Assembly: GCA_027310535.1 (NCBI GenBank) | Contig: DAIDAQ010000025.1 | Coordinates: forward strand, 1 to 5,113 | Reading direction: 5' to 3' | Origin: Candidatus Micrarchaeaceae archaeon | GTDB taxonomy: Archaea; Micrarchaeota; Micrarchaeia; Micrarchaeales; Micrarchaeaceae | DNA: 5,113 nucleotides | In this document: one piece after another, positions 1-5,113 of the stretch | Position numbering within the stretch: the first letter of the stretch is position 1 | How the letters are laid out: each line of letters starts with the position of its first letter | The notes under the pieces: generated by a model | Seen by the model: only the letters and a program-made list of their open reading frames with translations | What the model was told of the DNA's origin: nothing | The model's database searches: none | Translations under genes and position numbers: made by a program

Positions 1-3
1 GCC

Positions 4-1242
4 GTGGCCGGCGCCGGGGGACTGGCGGCAAGGGTGAAGCGCTCTGACATTGTGTACAGGCACATGCGCGACCCTGCCTTGATGAAGCGTTATTACAGCA
101 TGAAGATGCTTCCCGTGATGGATAGGATGGAGATGGCAGGCTCTTCCCCTACTGATATATTCATCGGCAGCTACAACTATCCGAAAGTCTTCATCGGCCC
201 GATGGTCCCTCCGGAGTTTGGCGATACTTCGATACTCGGTGCGCCGGAGAGATGGAGGAGCTTCAGCATACCAAAGATAGTTGAGATGCGCTCGAAGCTC
301 GTCAGGGGGATGTACCGGTCAAGCGTCTGCAATGTGGAAGGCGGGAGGGTCGAGGAGCAGATAAGGGACCTTGCACTAGCTGAAAGGCCTGCTGAGGCTG
401 AAGTGGGGTTTGCGAAGAAGCCGTTCGTGAGCCTGCAGCTTAACGATGACTCGCAGCCATTTGGGCCAAGCGCCCAGTTGAAGGAACTGCAGGTTTATAA
501 TGTAAGGAGCGATAGGGAGTTGGAGAGGGTTTACTCTGACAGCAACGCAAAAGCTTCAACCGCTATACTGGAGCTGTACGACAGGAACGTTCCAGTATCC
601 AAGATACAACAGGCGCTTTCTGCCGGGACGCTGGGGATTGGAAGCTCACGCAGGTTCGTACCTACAAGATGGAGTATAACTGCGGTTGATGATACGATAG
701 GCAAGAACAACCTACAGACTGTTAAGGGGTATGAGAGCGTCGACGCCATATATGCCTTTTACCACATCTCGCTTGACAACCGCTGGCTGATCTTCTTCAT
801 TCCGGGCAACTGGGAGTATGAATCAGCCGAGGCCTGGTATCCAAAGACAATATGGAACGAGAGCGGAAGCGAGGTCTCGATCTACTCCTCATACGAGAGC
901 TACCAGGGAAGAAAGGCATACGCTGAGATAGGCGGGTGCTATTACGCAGCAAAGGTCGCAGTGACAGAGAAGCTGCTCTCGATGAAGAGGCAGGCGAAGG
1001 TGATGATACTCAGGGAGGTACATGAAGGCTACCTGATGCCTGTCGGAGTGTGGAATGTCAGGGAACACGTACGTGAGGCTCTAGAGAAGGAGCCTGCCAT
1101 ACTCCATGGCACTGGGGAGCTGTTCTCATACGTCAAAGACAAGATGGGCATAAGCACAAGGGACTGGATCTTGAACTGCAAAATACTAAGGGATATGCTG
1201 AGGCAACCGCGCCTCGCTAATTTTGCATGGCAGAAGACTTAG
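4..1242 (+). CDS. nre: Nre family archaeal DNA repair protein with C-terminal PCNA-binding motif
   Basis: Recognised as the archaea-specific Nre family. In the family, haloarchaeal NreA works with UvrABC on mitomycin C damage and contacts PCNA. Seen here: the N-terminal signature SPTDIFIGSYNYPKVFIGP (residues 48-66), the core signature VPVSKIQQALSAG then VPTRWSITAVDDTI (about 196-232), and PGNWEYESAEAWYP (267-280). Further on are GGCYYAAKVAV (310-320) and EGYLMPVGVW (341-350). The extreme C-terminus reads QPRLANFAWQKT, a good PIP box (Q401, L404, F407). Length is about that of the family. Many relatives have an N-terminal Cys cluster ending in CP; here the equivalent stretch (about residues 10-35) has no Cys and reads DP at 23-24. 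The start is uncertain: GTG at position 4 is the first visible start, but the frame is open to the window edge, so the gene may begin upstream. It ends in TAG, directly abutting the convergent minus-strand gene. Family call firm; start weak. Confidence 0.92.
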   Translation: MAGAGGLAARVKRSDIVYRHMRDPALMKRYYSMKMLPVMDRMEMAGSSPTDIFIGSYNYPKVFIGPMVPPEFGDTSILGAPERWRSFSIPKIVEMRSKLVRGMYRSSVCNVEGGRVEEQIRDLALAERPAEAEVGFAKKPFVSLQLNDDSQPFGPSAQLKELQVYNVRSDRELERVYSDSNAKASTAILELYDRNVPVSKIQQALSAGTLGIGSSRRFVPTRWSITAVDDTIGKNNLQTVKGYESVDAIYAFYHISLDNRWLIFFIPGNWEYESAEAWYPKTIWNESGSEVSIYSSYESYQGRKAYAEIGGCYYAAKVAVTEKLLSMKRQAKVMILREVHEGYLMPVGVWNVREHVREALEKEPAILHGTGELFSYVKDKMGISTRDWILNCKILRDMLRQPRLANFAWQKT

Positions 1243-2160
1243 TCAGCCCTCGTAGAGTAGGCAGAAGCGCGAATCTGTGGACAGCTTTACGTCTGTACGG
1301 TATATCCAGCTGCCGGCTGAGTATTTGGTGTTACATAGATGGTATGCCTGTGTGACCAGCTCTCCTTTATCATAAGCGCTCATCTCCTCCGAATGCTCGA
1401 AATTTCTTTCTATACTCTCCTTTAGCATTTGCGTGAATTGTGCCTTCAAGACATGGAAGGGCGGTTTATTGATTATATGGGATAGGCTTGGAAGGGAAGC
1501 AAGCATCTCTGTATCCTCTCTCCTCAGTCTTATCGAACTTGTTATCCCTTTGATATCCCACGGTGAGACGCTTATCACGCCATGGTATAAGAAGGCTTTC
1601 CCTAGCGATAGGTACTGCCCGTGTCCAGCTAGAGGCAGGCCGTTGAATCTTATACTATAGGCCTTTCCTAGCTCCAATTGTGGCTTGCCGCTTGCGAACC
1701 TCAGCAAGGATATTGCTGAGCCATTATCTACTGTTGAATGTATGCTCTTCTCGATTGATTCCCATATTATAAAATCACCTATCGCCTTAGCGACCAAACC
1801 TCCAAACACCTTATGCACATAGGAAGTGGACGAAAAGCCATTGGCTTCCAAAGATGGCCCAGTTATTGAATACGAGACCACGCTGTTGTCTACATATATC
1901 GGCTTGCCTCCGCTTATCCTCCTTGTAAGTTCTACGTTTTCAGGATTGCCAATAAAGTTTTCGGCAGAGTCAGAAGAGGCGAGTATGACCGAGGGCTTTA
2001 GAAAGTCGTAGAATCTCAGGAAAAATTTGCCTGTCTTTTCGGCCCTCCTGAAAAGCAGGTCGTCTATTGCCATGTTCATTGCTGCGCTATACGCCCCATG
2101 CCTAAAAGTGCAGAGCTCACCCTTTACTATGTCTGCACAACCTCCAACACTTTTTTGCAT
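1243..2160 (-). CDS. Divergent lipoate-protein ligase A / octanoyltransferase-fold protein lacking the key lysine
   Basis: A 305-residue protein of the BPL/LplA/LipB fold, whose classical members attach lipoyl or octanoyl groups to a carrier-protein lysine. Family landmarks appear in order: MNMAIDDLLF (28-37), RFYDFLKPSVILA (49-61), RRISGGKPIYVD (80-91), then FNGLPLAGHGQ (172-182), GKAFLYHGVISV (187-198), and a C-terminal NTKYSAGSWIYR (277-288) like the KYxxxxW end of LplA/LipM. Two departures matter. The family's lysine before the [IL]-[AS]-G triplet is Pro176 here (GLPLAG instead of GKKIAG), and the third glycine of RRxxGGG is Lys86, with the usual His nearby replaced by Val90. The frame is intact, so this is not an obvious pseudogene, but ordinary ligase or transferase activity is doubtful. 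The ATG at 2160 is chosen because homology begins soon after it, an RBS-like GAGAGGGG lies 7 nt upstream, and the longer in-frame start (2259) would overlap the preceding small gene. Probably co-transcribed with that gene (13-nt gap). Confidence 0.8.
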   Translation of the reverse strand: MQKSVGGCADIVKGELCTFRHGAYSAAMNMAIDDLLFRRAEKTGKFFLRFYDFLKPSVILASSDSAENFIGNPENVELTRRISGGKPIYVDNSVVSYSITGPSLEANGFSSTSYVHKVFGGLVAKAIGDFIIWESIEKSIHSTVDNGSAISLLRFASGKPQLELGKAYSIRFNGLPLAGHGQYLSLGKAFLYHGVISVSPWDIKGITSSIRLRREDTEMLASLPSLSHIINKPPFHVLKAQFTQMLKESIERNFEHSEEMSAYDKGELVTQAYHLCNTKYSAGSWIYRTDVKLSTDSRFCLLYEG

Positions 2161-2167
2161 GGACAAA

Positions 2168-2175
2168 CCCCTCTC
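2168..2175 (-). promoter_or_regulatory. Shine-Dalgarno-like site for the ligase-like gene
   Basis: On the minus strand GAGAGGGG lies 7 nt before the ATG at 2160 and overlaps the TGA stop (2176-2174) of the 66-residue gene. The match to an archaeal anti-SD is partial. Its position supports the ATG at 2160 as start and suggests translational coupling to the upstream small gene. Confidence 0.5.
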
Positions 2176-2374
2176 AGCAGTATGGGTTTGTATCCTCGCC
2201 GTTTTGGGTACAGACCTGCCGTGTGCCGCTCTTGCTGATTGAATAGTCATCCTTGGCATCGAGCTTTACAACAGGCTTTGCCGGCTTGTCTGGCTCAGGT
2301 TCTTTCTCTCTGCGCAAGGGAGGCATTCCAGATTGCTTCTCATCTTTCCTGAAATTGATAATCAACTGGCCCAT
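2174..2374 (-). CDS. Small charged, proline-rich hypothetical protein (66 aa)
   Basis: I do not recognise this protein. It is 66 residues long with a short hydrophobic start (MGQLIINF), then a low-complexity Lys/Glu/Asp/Pro stretch (about 9-42, including REKEPEPDKPAKPVVK), and a polar tail with two cysteines, Cys55 and the C-terminal Cys66. It is probably largely disordered, with no signal peptide or membrane segment. Reasons to think it real: it fills the gap between the 148-residue gene and the ligase-like gene on the same strand, its TGA overlaps the likely RBS of the next gene, and GGGAGG (2392-2387) lies 12 nt before its ATG, a slightly long spacing. Minus-strand CTTAATAAGC (2420-2411), about 40 nt upstream, could be a weak promoter; otherwise it is read with the 148-residue gene. 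It does not resemble the folded accessory subunit LplB of split lipoate ligases. It could be a chance ORF. Confidence 0.5.
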   Translation of the reverse strand: MGQLIINFRKDEKQSGMPPLRREKEPEPDKPAKPVVKLDAKDDYSISKSGTRQVCTQNGEDTNPYC

Positions 2375-2423
2375 ACGATCACTTATCCTCCCACTATTTT
2401 CTTACTGGAAGCTTATTAAGGTT

Positions 2424-2870
2424 TCATCGCTTCCTTACCAGCTTCATCAATGACTTTACCTTTGAATCTTCAAGGCGCTTTGCAATGGTTGGCTGCAATA
2501 GCAGCCCGGTATACAAACCGAGCATGCCCGTGAATATCGCGGCCGGCAACTCGTAGCCTGTGGTCCCCAGAGCGTAGCCTCCCGCGGCAGAGGCAACCGC
2601 CAGCATGCAACCGCCTGCTGAGCTTATCATGTATGAGTTAATGCGCGAAGCACGAGAAATGGAATTATACACTCCGGGGTCGCAGGACACAAGCGACGCC
2701 TTGAACTCAGCAAGCTCACACCTACTTATATCCCATTTCTTTACCTCCTTTATCTCCTTTCCCTTTACCGTTTCTTTTGCCCCGTATGAGACGAGGACAC
2801 CATCAGGGCGCAGGAAAGCTTTATCGCTGAGCCGTTCGTGCTCCTTCGTGTTTATCTTCATCTTCTGCAT
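2424..2870 (-). CDS. Hypothetical protein with a two-segment membrane hairpin (148 aa)
   Basis: No family recognised. The first 75 or so residues are soluble and charged (Lys/Glu-rich around 31-46), with Cys51 and Cys63. Two hydrophobic segments follow: about 79-101 (Gly/Ala/Ser-rich, SAGGCMLAVASAAGGYALG) and about 107-126 (ELPAAIFTGMLGLYTGLLLQ), joined by a very short turn. A basic tail (KRLEDSKVKSLMKLVRKR) ends the protein. Arg/Lys on both outer flanks (R73, R76, K131, R132) predict N- and C-termini in the cytoplasm by the positive-inside rule. The start is ATG at 2870, supported by a TATA box centred about 27 nt upstream; an alternative ATG three codons later (2861) is possible. It is first in the minus-strand cluster, 49 nt before the small proline-rich gene. 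Function unknown; a small membrane anchor is only a guess. Confidence 0.72.
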   Translation of the reverse strand: MQKMKINTKEHERLSDKAFLRPDGVLVSYGAKETVKGKEIKEVKKWDISRCELAEFKASLVSCDPGVYNSISRASRINSYMISSAGGCMLAVASAAGGYALGTTGYELPAAIFTGMLGLYTGLLLQPTIAKRLEDSKVKSLMKLVRKR

Positions 2871-2892
2871 AGTAGATGGATTGCGATGCCAG

Positions 2893-2900
2893 ATATATAT
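2893..2900 (-). promoter_or_regulatory. TATA box, likely leaderless promoter of the 148-aa gene
   Basis: On the minus strand the sequence reads CAAATGCATATATATCTGG, with the TATA core ATATATAT. Its centre is about 27 nt before the ATG at 2870. Archaeal transcription starts roughly 25-27 nt after the TATA centre, so the transcript would begin at or within a base or two of the ATG. The purine-containing CAAATGC just upstream could act as BRE. No Shine-Dalgarno sequence precedes the ATG, which fits leaderless translation. Confidence 0.6.
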
Positions 2901-2959
2901 GCATTTGCATCATACTCATCATACCATCCCTCCGCGGCTGGTGACCTTGAAGGATGCCA

Positions 2960-2968
2960 TTTTATTAT
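2960..2968 (+). promoter_or_regulatory. Possible TATA element for serS
   Basis: The AT-rich TTTTATTAT-like run in the divergent spacer is the best plus-strand TATA candidate before serS. It would place the transcription start near 2990 and leave a leader of about 30 nt, which contains AAGGATG (3009-3015) 5 nt before the ATG as a weak ribosome binding site. The match is ordinary. The symmetric TATATATA core at 2893-2900 could also be used on this strand. Confidence 0.35.
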
Positions 2969-3020
2969 TCTTTCCAGGGATACTAGTAAAAGTGTGTAAG
3001 GATGCGTCAAGGATGTTTTG

Positions 3021-4319
3021 ATGCTGACAACAAAATATATCAGGGACAATGCTTCCGCGATAAGGACATCGCTTGAAAAGCGCAGGAGCGGTTATAGGTT
3101 CGACGAGCTGCTCGGCCTTGATGCCGCGGCAAGGAGGCTGACGACAGACCTGCAACGCCTTCAGGCCGAAAGGAACAAGGAGACGATCGCTGTTTCTGAG
3201 AAAAAGAAGAAGGGGGAAAGCGCCGAGGGGGAGATAAGCGCACTGAAAATTGTCAAGGAGAGCATCGGCAGGATAGAGGGCGAACTGGGAGCTTACCAGA
3301 AGAGGATAGACGAGCTGCTGTGGGGCATACCGAACGTGCTGGACGAGAGCGTGCCTACCGGCATGCCTCCAGAGGGAAACAAAACGCTGAAAAAATGGGG
3401 GGAGCCAAAGGAGAAAAAGACAGGCACGCACGAGGGAATATTGGCAAAGCTTGGCATGCTTGACATGGAAGCGGCCGCCAGGGTGGCTGGCTCAAGATTC
3501 TATTACCTTAAAGGGGACCTTGTGCTGCTCGAGCAGTCGCTCTCAAGGTATGCACTTGATTTCCTTTCAAAGCGCGGCTATATCCCAGTACTTCCGCCGT
3601 TCATGCTGAGAAAGAGTTATTACAAGGGCGTGGCGCCGCTTACCGTCTTCCAAGATGCCCTCTACAAGGCAACGGAGTCAGACGAGGCAAAAGGGGAGAG
3701 GGGCATAGAGCACATCGAAGATGAACTTTTCATGATAGGCACGGCAGAACATCCACTTGCGGCGATGCACAGCGATACAACGTTCGCAGGCAAGGAGCTA
3801 CCGCTGAGATACGCGGGGATAAGCCCGTGCTTCAGGAGGGAGGCCGGGGCGCACGGCCAAGACCAGAAGGGGATATTCAGGGTGCACCAATTCGACAAGG
3901 TGGAGCAGTTCATCTTCTGCAGGCAGGAAGACGAAGCGAAGTGCTTTGACGAGCTGCTCAGGAACTCGGAGGAAATATGGCAGTCACTCGGGATACCTTA
4001 TAGAACGGTCTTATTATGCAGCGGAGACACAGGCCACCAGATGGCGAGATCGGTCGACATAGAGGGGTGGTTCCCTGGCCAGGGGGCTTACAGGGAGCTC
4101 GGCACATGCTCTACCGCGAAGGAGTGGCAGAGCGTCAGGCTCGACATCAAATACGACGATGGGGGAGAAAGGAGGTACGTGTACACCCTAAACAACACCG
4201 CCATATCAGTGCAGCGGTCGCTTGCCTGCATCGTAGAGAACTACGTCAACGACGATGGGACGATAACCGTACCAGACGCCCTTGTGCCGTACATCGGCAA
4301 GGGCAGGATAGGAAGGTAG
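3021..4319 (+). CDS. serS: Seryl-tRNA synthetase (class II)
   Basis: Charges tRNA-Ser with serine in the cytosol using ATP. The 432-residue protein shows the full canonical layout: N-terminal MLTTKYIRDN (family style MLDxKxIRxN), then a long charged helical arm, about 30-100, the antiparallel coiled coil that grips the tRNA-Ser long variable arm. The class II catalytic core follows. Motif 1 is GYIPVLPPFML (186-196). The serine-binding TAE is at 241-243. Motif 2 is SPCFRREAGAHGQDQKGIFR, about 268-287. Motif 3 is LNNTAISVQRSLACIVENY (390-408) with its Arg at 399. The NNTAI form of motif 3, in place of the bacterial NGSxLA, fits archaeal enzymes. It is the common type, not the zinc-dependent methanogen type. 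The ATG at 3021 is preferred over the adjacent in-frame TTG at 3018 because the N-terminus then matches the family. It diverges from the 148-residue gene and precedes prf1 by 52 nt. Stop is TAG. Confidence 0.97.
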   Translation: MLTTKYIRDNASAIRTSLEKRRSGYRFDELLGLDAAARRLTTDLQRLQAERNKETIAVSEKKKKGESAEGEISALKIVKESIGRIEGELGAYQKRIDELLWGIPNVLDESVPTGMPPEGNKTLKKWGEPKEKKTGTHEGILAKLGMLDMEAAARVAGSRFYYLKGDLVLLEQSLSRYALDFLSKRGYIPVLPPFMLRKSYYKGVAPLTVFQDALYKATESDEAKGERGIEHIEDELFMIGTAEHPLAAMHSDTTFAGKELPLRYAGISPCFRREAGAHGQDQKGIFRVHQFDKVEQFIFCRQEDEAKCFDELLRNSEEIWQSLGIPYRTVLLCSGDTGHQMARSVDIEGWFPGQGAYRELGTCSTAKEWQSVRLDIKYDDGGERRYVYTLNNTAISVQRSLACIVENYVNDDGTITVPDALVPYIGKGRIGR

Positions 4320-4332
4320 CAGCCTGCCGCGC

Positions 4333-4340
4333 TTTTATAT
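4333..4340 (+). promoter_or_regulatory. TATA-like element upstream of prf1
   Basis: TTTTATAT lies in the 52-nt gap after serS, centred about 35 nt before the prf1 ATG. This predicts a transcription start near 4363 and a very short leader of about 9 nt. It suggests prf1 has its own promoter, although read-through from serS is also possible since no T-run terminator is visible between the two genes. Confidence 0.5.
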
Positions 4341-4356
4341 TCTCCATTGGAGAATA
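4338..4356 (+). repeat. Perfect 8-bp inverted repeat in the prf1 promoter
   Basis: TATTCTCC and GGAGAATA are exact reverse complements separated by ATT. The repeat overlaps the 3' end of the TATA-like element and ends about 16 nt before the prf1 ATG, so it sits between TATA and the predicted transcription start. This is where an archaeal repressor would block TBP/TFB or polymerase. In serS read-through RNA it would form a short hairpin with a 3-nt loop, but no U-tract follows, so an intrinsic terminator is unlikely. An operator role is inferred from position only. Confidence 0.55.
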
Positions 4357-4371
4357 CTATGATTGGTCAGA

Positions 4372-5113
4372 ATGAGACAGGACTATGAAGTAAGGAAGGA
4401 GCTGAAGAGGCTGAGCTCGATCAGGGGCAGCGGGACCGAGCTGATAAGCATATATGTACCCGTTGGCTTCCCCATCTTCGAGGAGATCGGCAAGCTTAGG
4501 AACGAGCACAGCCAATCAGGCAATATAAAGTCAAAGGCAACAAGGCTCAACGTGCAGAACGCGATCGAGAAGATAATCCAGTACCTGAAGATCTTTAACG
4601 GGCTCCCGAAGAACGGGCTTGCTGTCTTTTGCGGCAACATCTCTAGCGAGCAGTCAAAGACAGACATAGAGCTTTTCTCTATAGAGCCGCCCGAACCCCT
4701 GAAGGTTAACATATACAGGTGCGATTCCACATTCCTTCTTGAGCCAATAGAGTCGATGCTCGAGAGCAAGGATACCTATTGCATGGCCGTGCTTGACGGG
4801 AGGGAGGCGACGATAGCAACGCTGAGGGGCAGCCATGTCACCGTCGAAAAGAAGATAAGGTCGTTTGCGCATGCGAAGGTCAGGAAGGGGGGGCAAAGCG
4901 CAAACAGGTATGAGAGGGCGATAGAGGAGAGCATAACAGACTATTACAGGAGGGTCTCTGACTCTGTAAACGACGTGTTCGCAAAGTACTCGTTCAAGCT
5001 CAAGGGGCTGATTGTCGGCGGGCCTGGCCCAAGCAAGGAGAACTTCGTCAAGGAGAAGGCGCTAAACTACCAGATAAAGGTCATTGGCATCTACGACACT
5101 GGTTACACTGACG
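4372..5113 (+). CDS. prf1: Peptide chain release factor aRF1 (eRF1 family), cut by window end
   Basis: Reads all three stop codons in the ribosomal A site and triggers peptide release. Seen in the first 247 residues: the N-terminal domain with GTELISIYVP (21-30), the stop-codon-reading NIKS loop (51-54), and the YxCxxxF element as YRCDSTF (115-121). The central domain carries the catalytic GGQ (173-175) in the context RKGGQSANRYER. The start of the third domain follows: KGLIVGGPGPSKENF (211-225), then NYQIKVIGIYDTGYTD at the right edge. Family members are a little over 400 residues, so about 40% is missing beyond the window. The ATG at 4372 is fixed by an in-frame TGA 12 nt upstream and gives the usual short N-terminus. 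There is no strong Shine-Dalgarno site (only GGTCAG close to the ATG), consistent with a near-leaderless message. It follows serS, a common sort of translation-gene neighbourhood. Confidence 0.97.
   Translation, partial: MRQDYEVRKELKRLSSIRGSGTELISIYVPVGFPIFEEIGKLRNEHSQSGNIKSKATRLNVQNAIEKIIQYLKIFNGLPKNGLAVFCGNISSEQSKTDIELFSIEPPEPLKVNIYRCDSTFLLEPIESMLESKDTYCMAVLDGREATIATLRGSHVTVEKKIRSFAHAKVRKGGQSANRYERAIEESITDYYRRVSDSVNDVFAKYSFKLKGLIVGGPGPSKENFVKEKALNYQIKVIGIYDTGYTD

Noticed and set aside
2161..2259. 33-residue N-terminal extension of the ligase-like protein from an ATG at 2259
   Set aside because: The extension (MPRMTIQSARAAHG...) has no family similarity and overlaps the small proline-rich gene. 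The ATG at 2160 has an RBS-like site and puts the homology near the N-terminus.
2871..3020. tRNA or other structured RNA gene in the divergent spacer
   Set aside because: No cloverleaf, CCA end or long stem was visible on either strand; the 150 nt are explained by two promoters and a leader.
2605..3021. 138-residue plus-strand frame across the 148-residue gene and the spacer
   Set aside because: Most of it is antisense to a better-supported gene with a promoter. Its composition (Ser/His/Phe-rich) looks like a shadow; only the 3' leader-like part is noted as a weak finding.
2919..3431. 170-residue minus-strand frame opposite the start of serS
   Set aside because: It is antisense to the certain serS coding region and shows no recognisable domain; Leu/Pro/Arg-rich shadow composition.
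4338..4356. Intrinsic terminator for serS
   Set aside because: The hairpin has no following T-run on the plus strand and sits on the prf1 TATA element, so an operator-like reading is more sensible.
4016..4375. 119-residue plus-strand frame over the end of serS, reaching the prf1 start
   Set aside because: It is the +1 shadow of serS motif 3; the Arg/His/Gln-rich composition is typical of an out-of-frame reading.
1..5113. CRISPR array, insertion sequence or att-site repeats
   Set aside because: No regularly spaced direct repeats, transposase motifs or terminal inverted repeats were found by eye.

Overview
The window looks archaeal. It encodes an archaeal Nre-family DNA repair protein, and an aRF1/eRF1-type release factor with NIKS, YxCxxxF and GGQ motifs. 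It also encodes a seryl-tRNA synthetase with the archaeal-style motif 3. Upstream regions carry TATA-box-like elements at archaeal spacings. Codon use is rich in AGG, AUA and AAG, base composition is moderate, and packing is tight. A DPANN/Micrarchaeota-like or Thermoplasmata-like genome would fit, but this lineage call is only an impression from protein style.

Layout. Positions 1-1242 (+) hold the Nre protein, nearly complete, with its reading frame open to the left edge. Its TAG stop directly abuts the TGA stop of a minus-strand cluster. Read 5' to 3' on the minus strand, that cluster is: a 148-residue protein with a membrane hairpin (2870-2424), a 66-residue charged proline-rich peptide (2374-2174), and a divergent lipoate-protein-ligase-fold protein (2160-1243). 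The gaps are 49 and 13 nt, so they may be one operon. A TATA box placed for a leaderless transcript lies just upstream of the 148-residue gene. A 150-nt divergent spacer (2871-3020) separates the cluster from serS (3021-4319, +). A 52-nt spacer follows, with a TATA-like element overlapping a perfect 8-bp inverted repeat, and then prf1 (4372 to the right edge, cut off in domain 3).

How the genes fit together. serS and prf1 are housekeeping translation genes (tRNA charging and termination), and Nre is PCNA-linked DNA repair. The minus-strand cluster is the accessory part. Its ligase-like protein keeps the overall signature of the BPL/LplA/LipB fold but has proline where the family has its key lysine, and it also departs from the Gly-rich motif. 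It is more AT-rich than serS in the lines I counted. Nothing here proves a new system. The best candidates for a second look are this lysine-less ligase-like protein with its two unrecognised neighbours, and the palindrome in the prf1 promoter.
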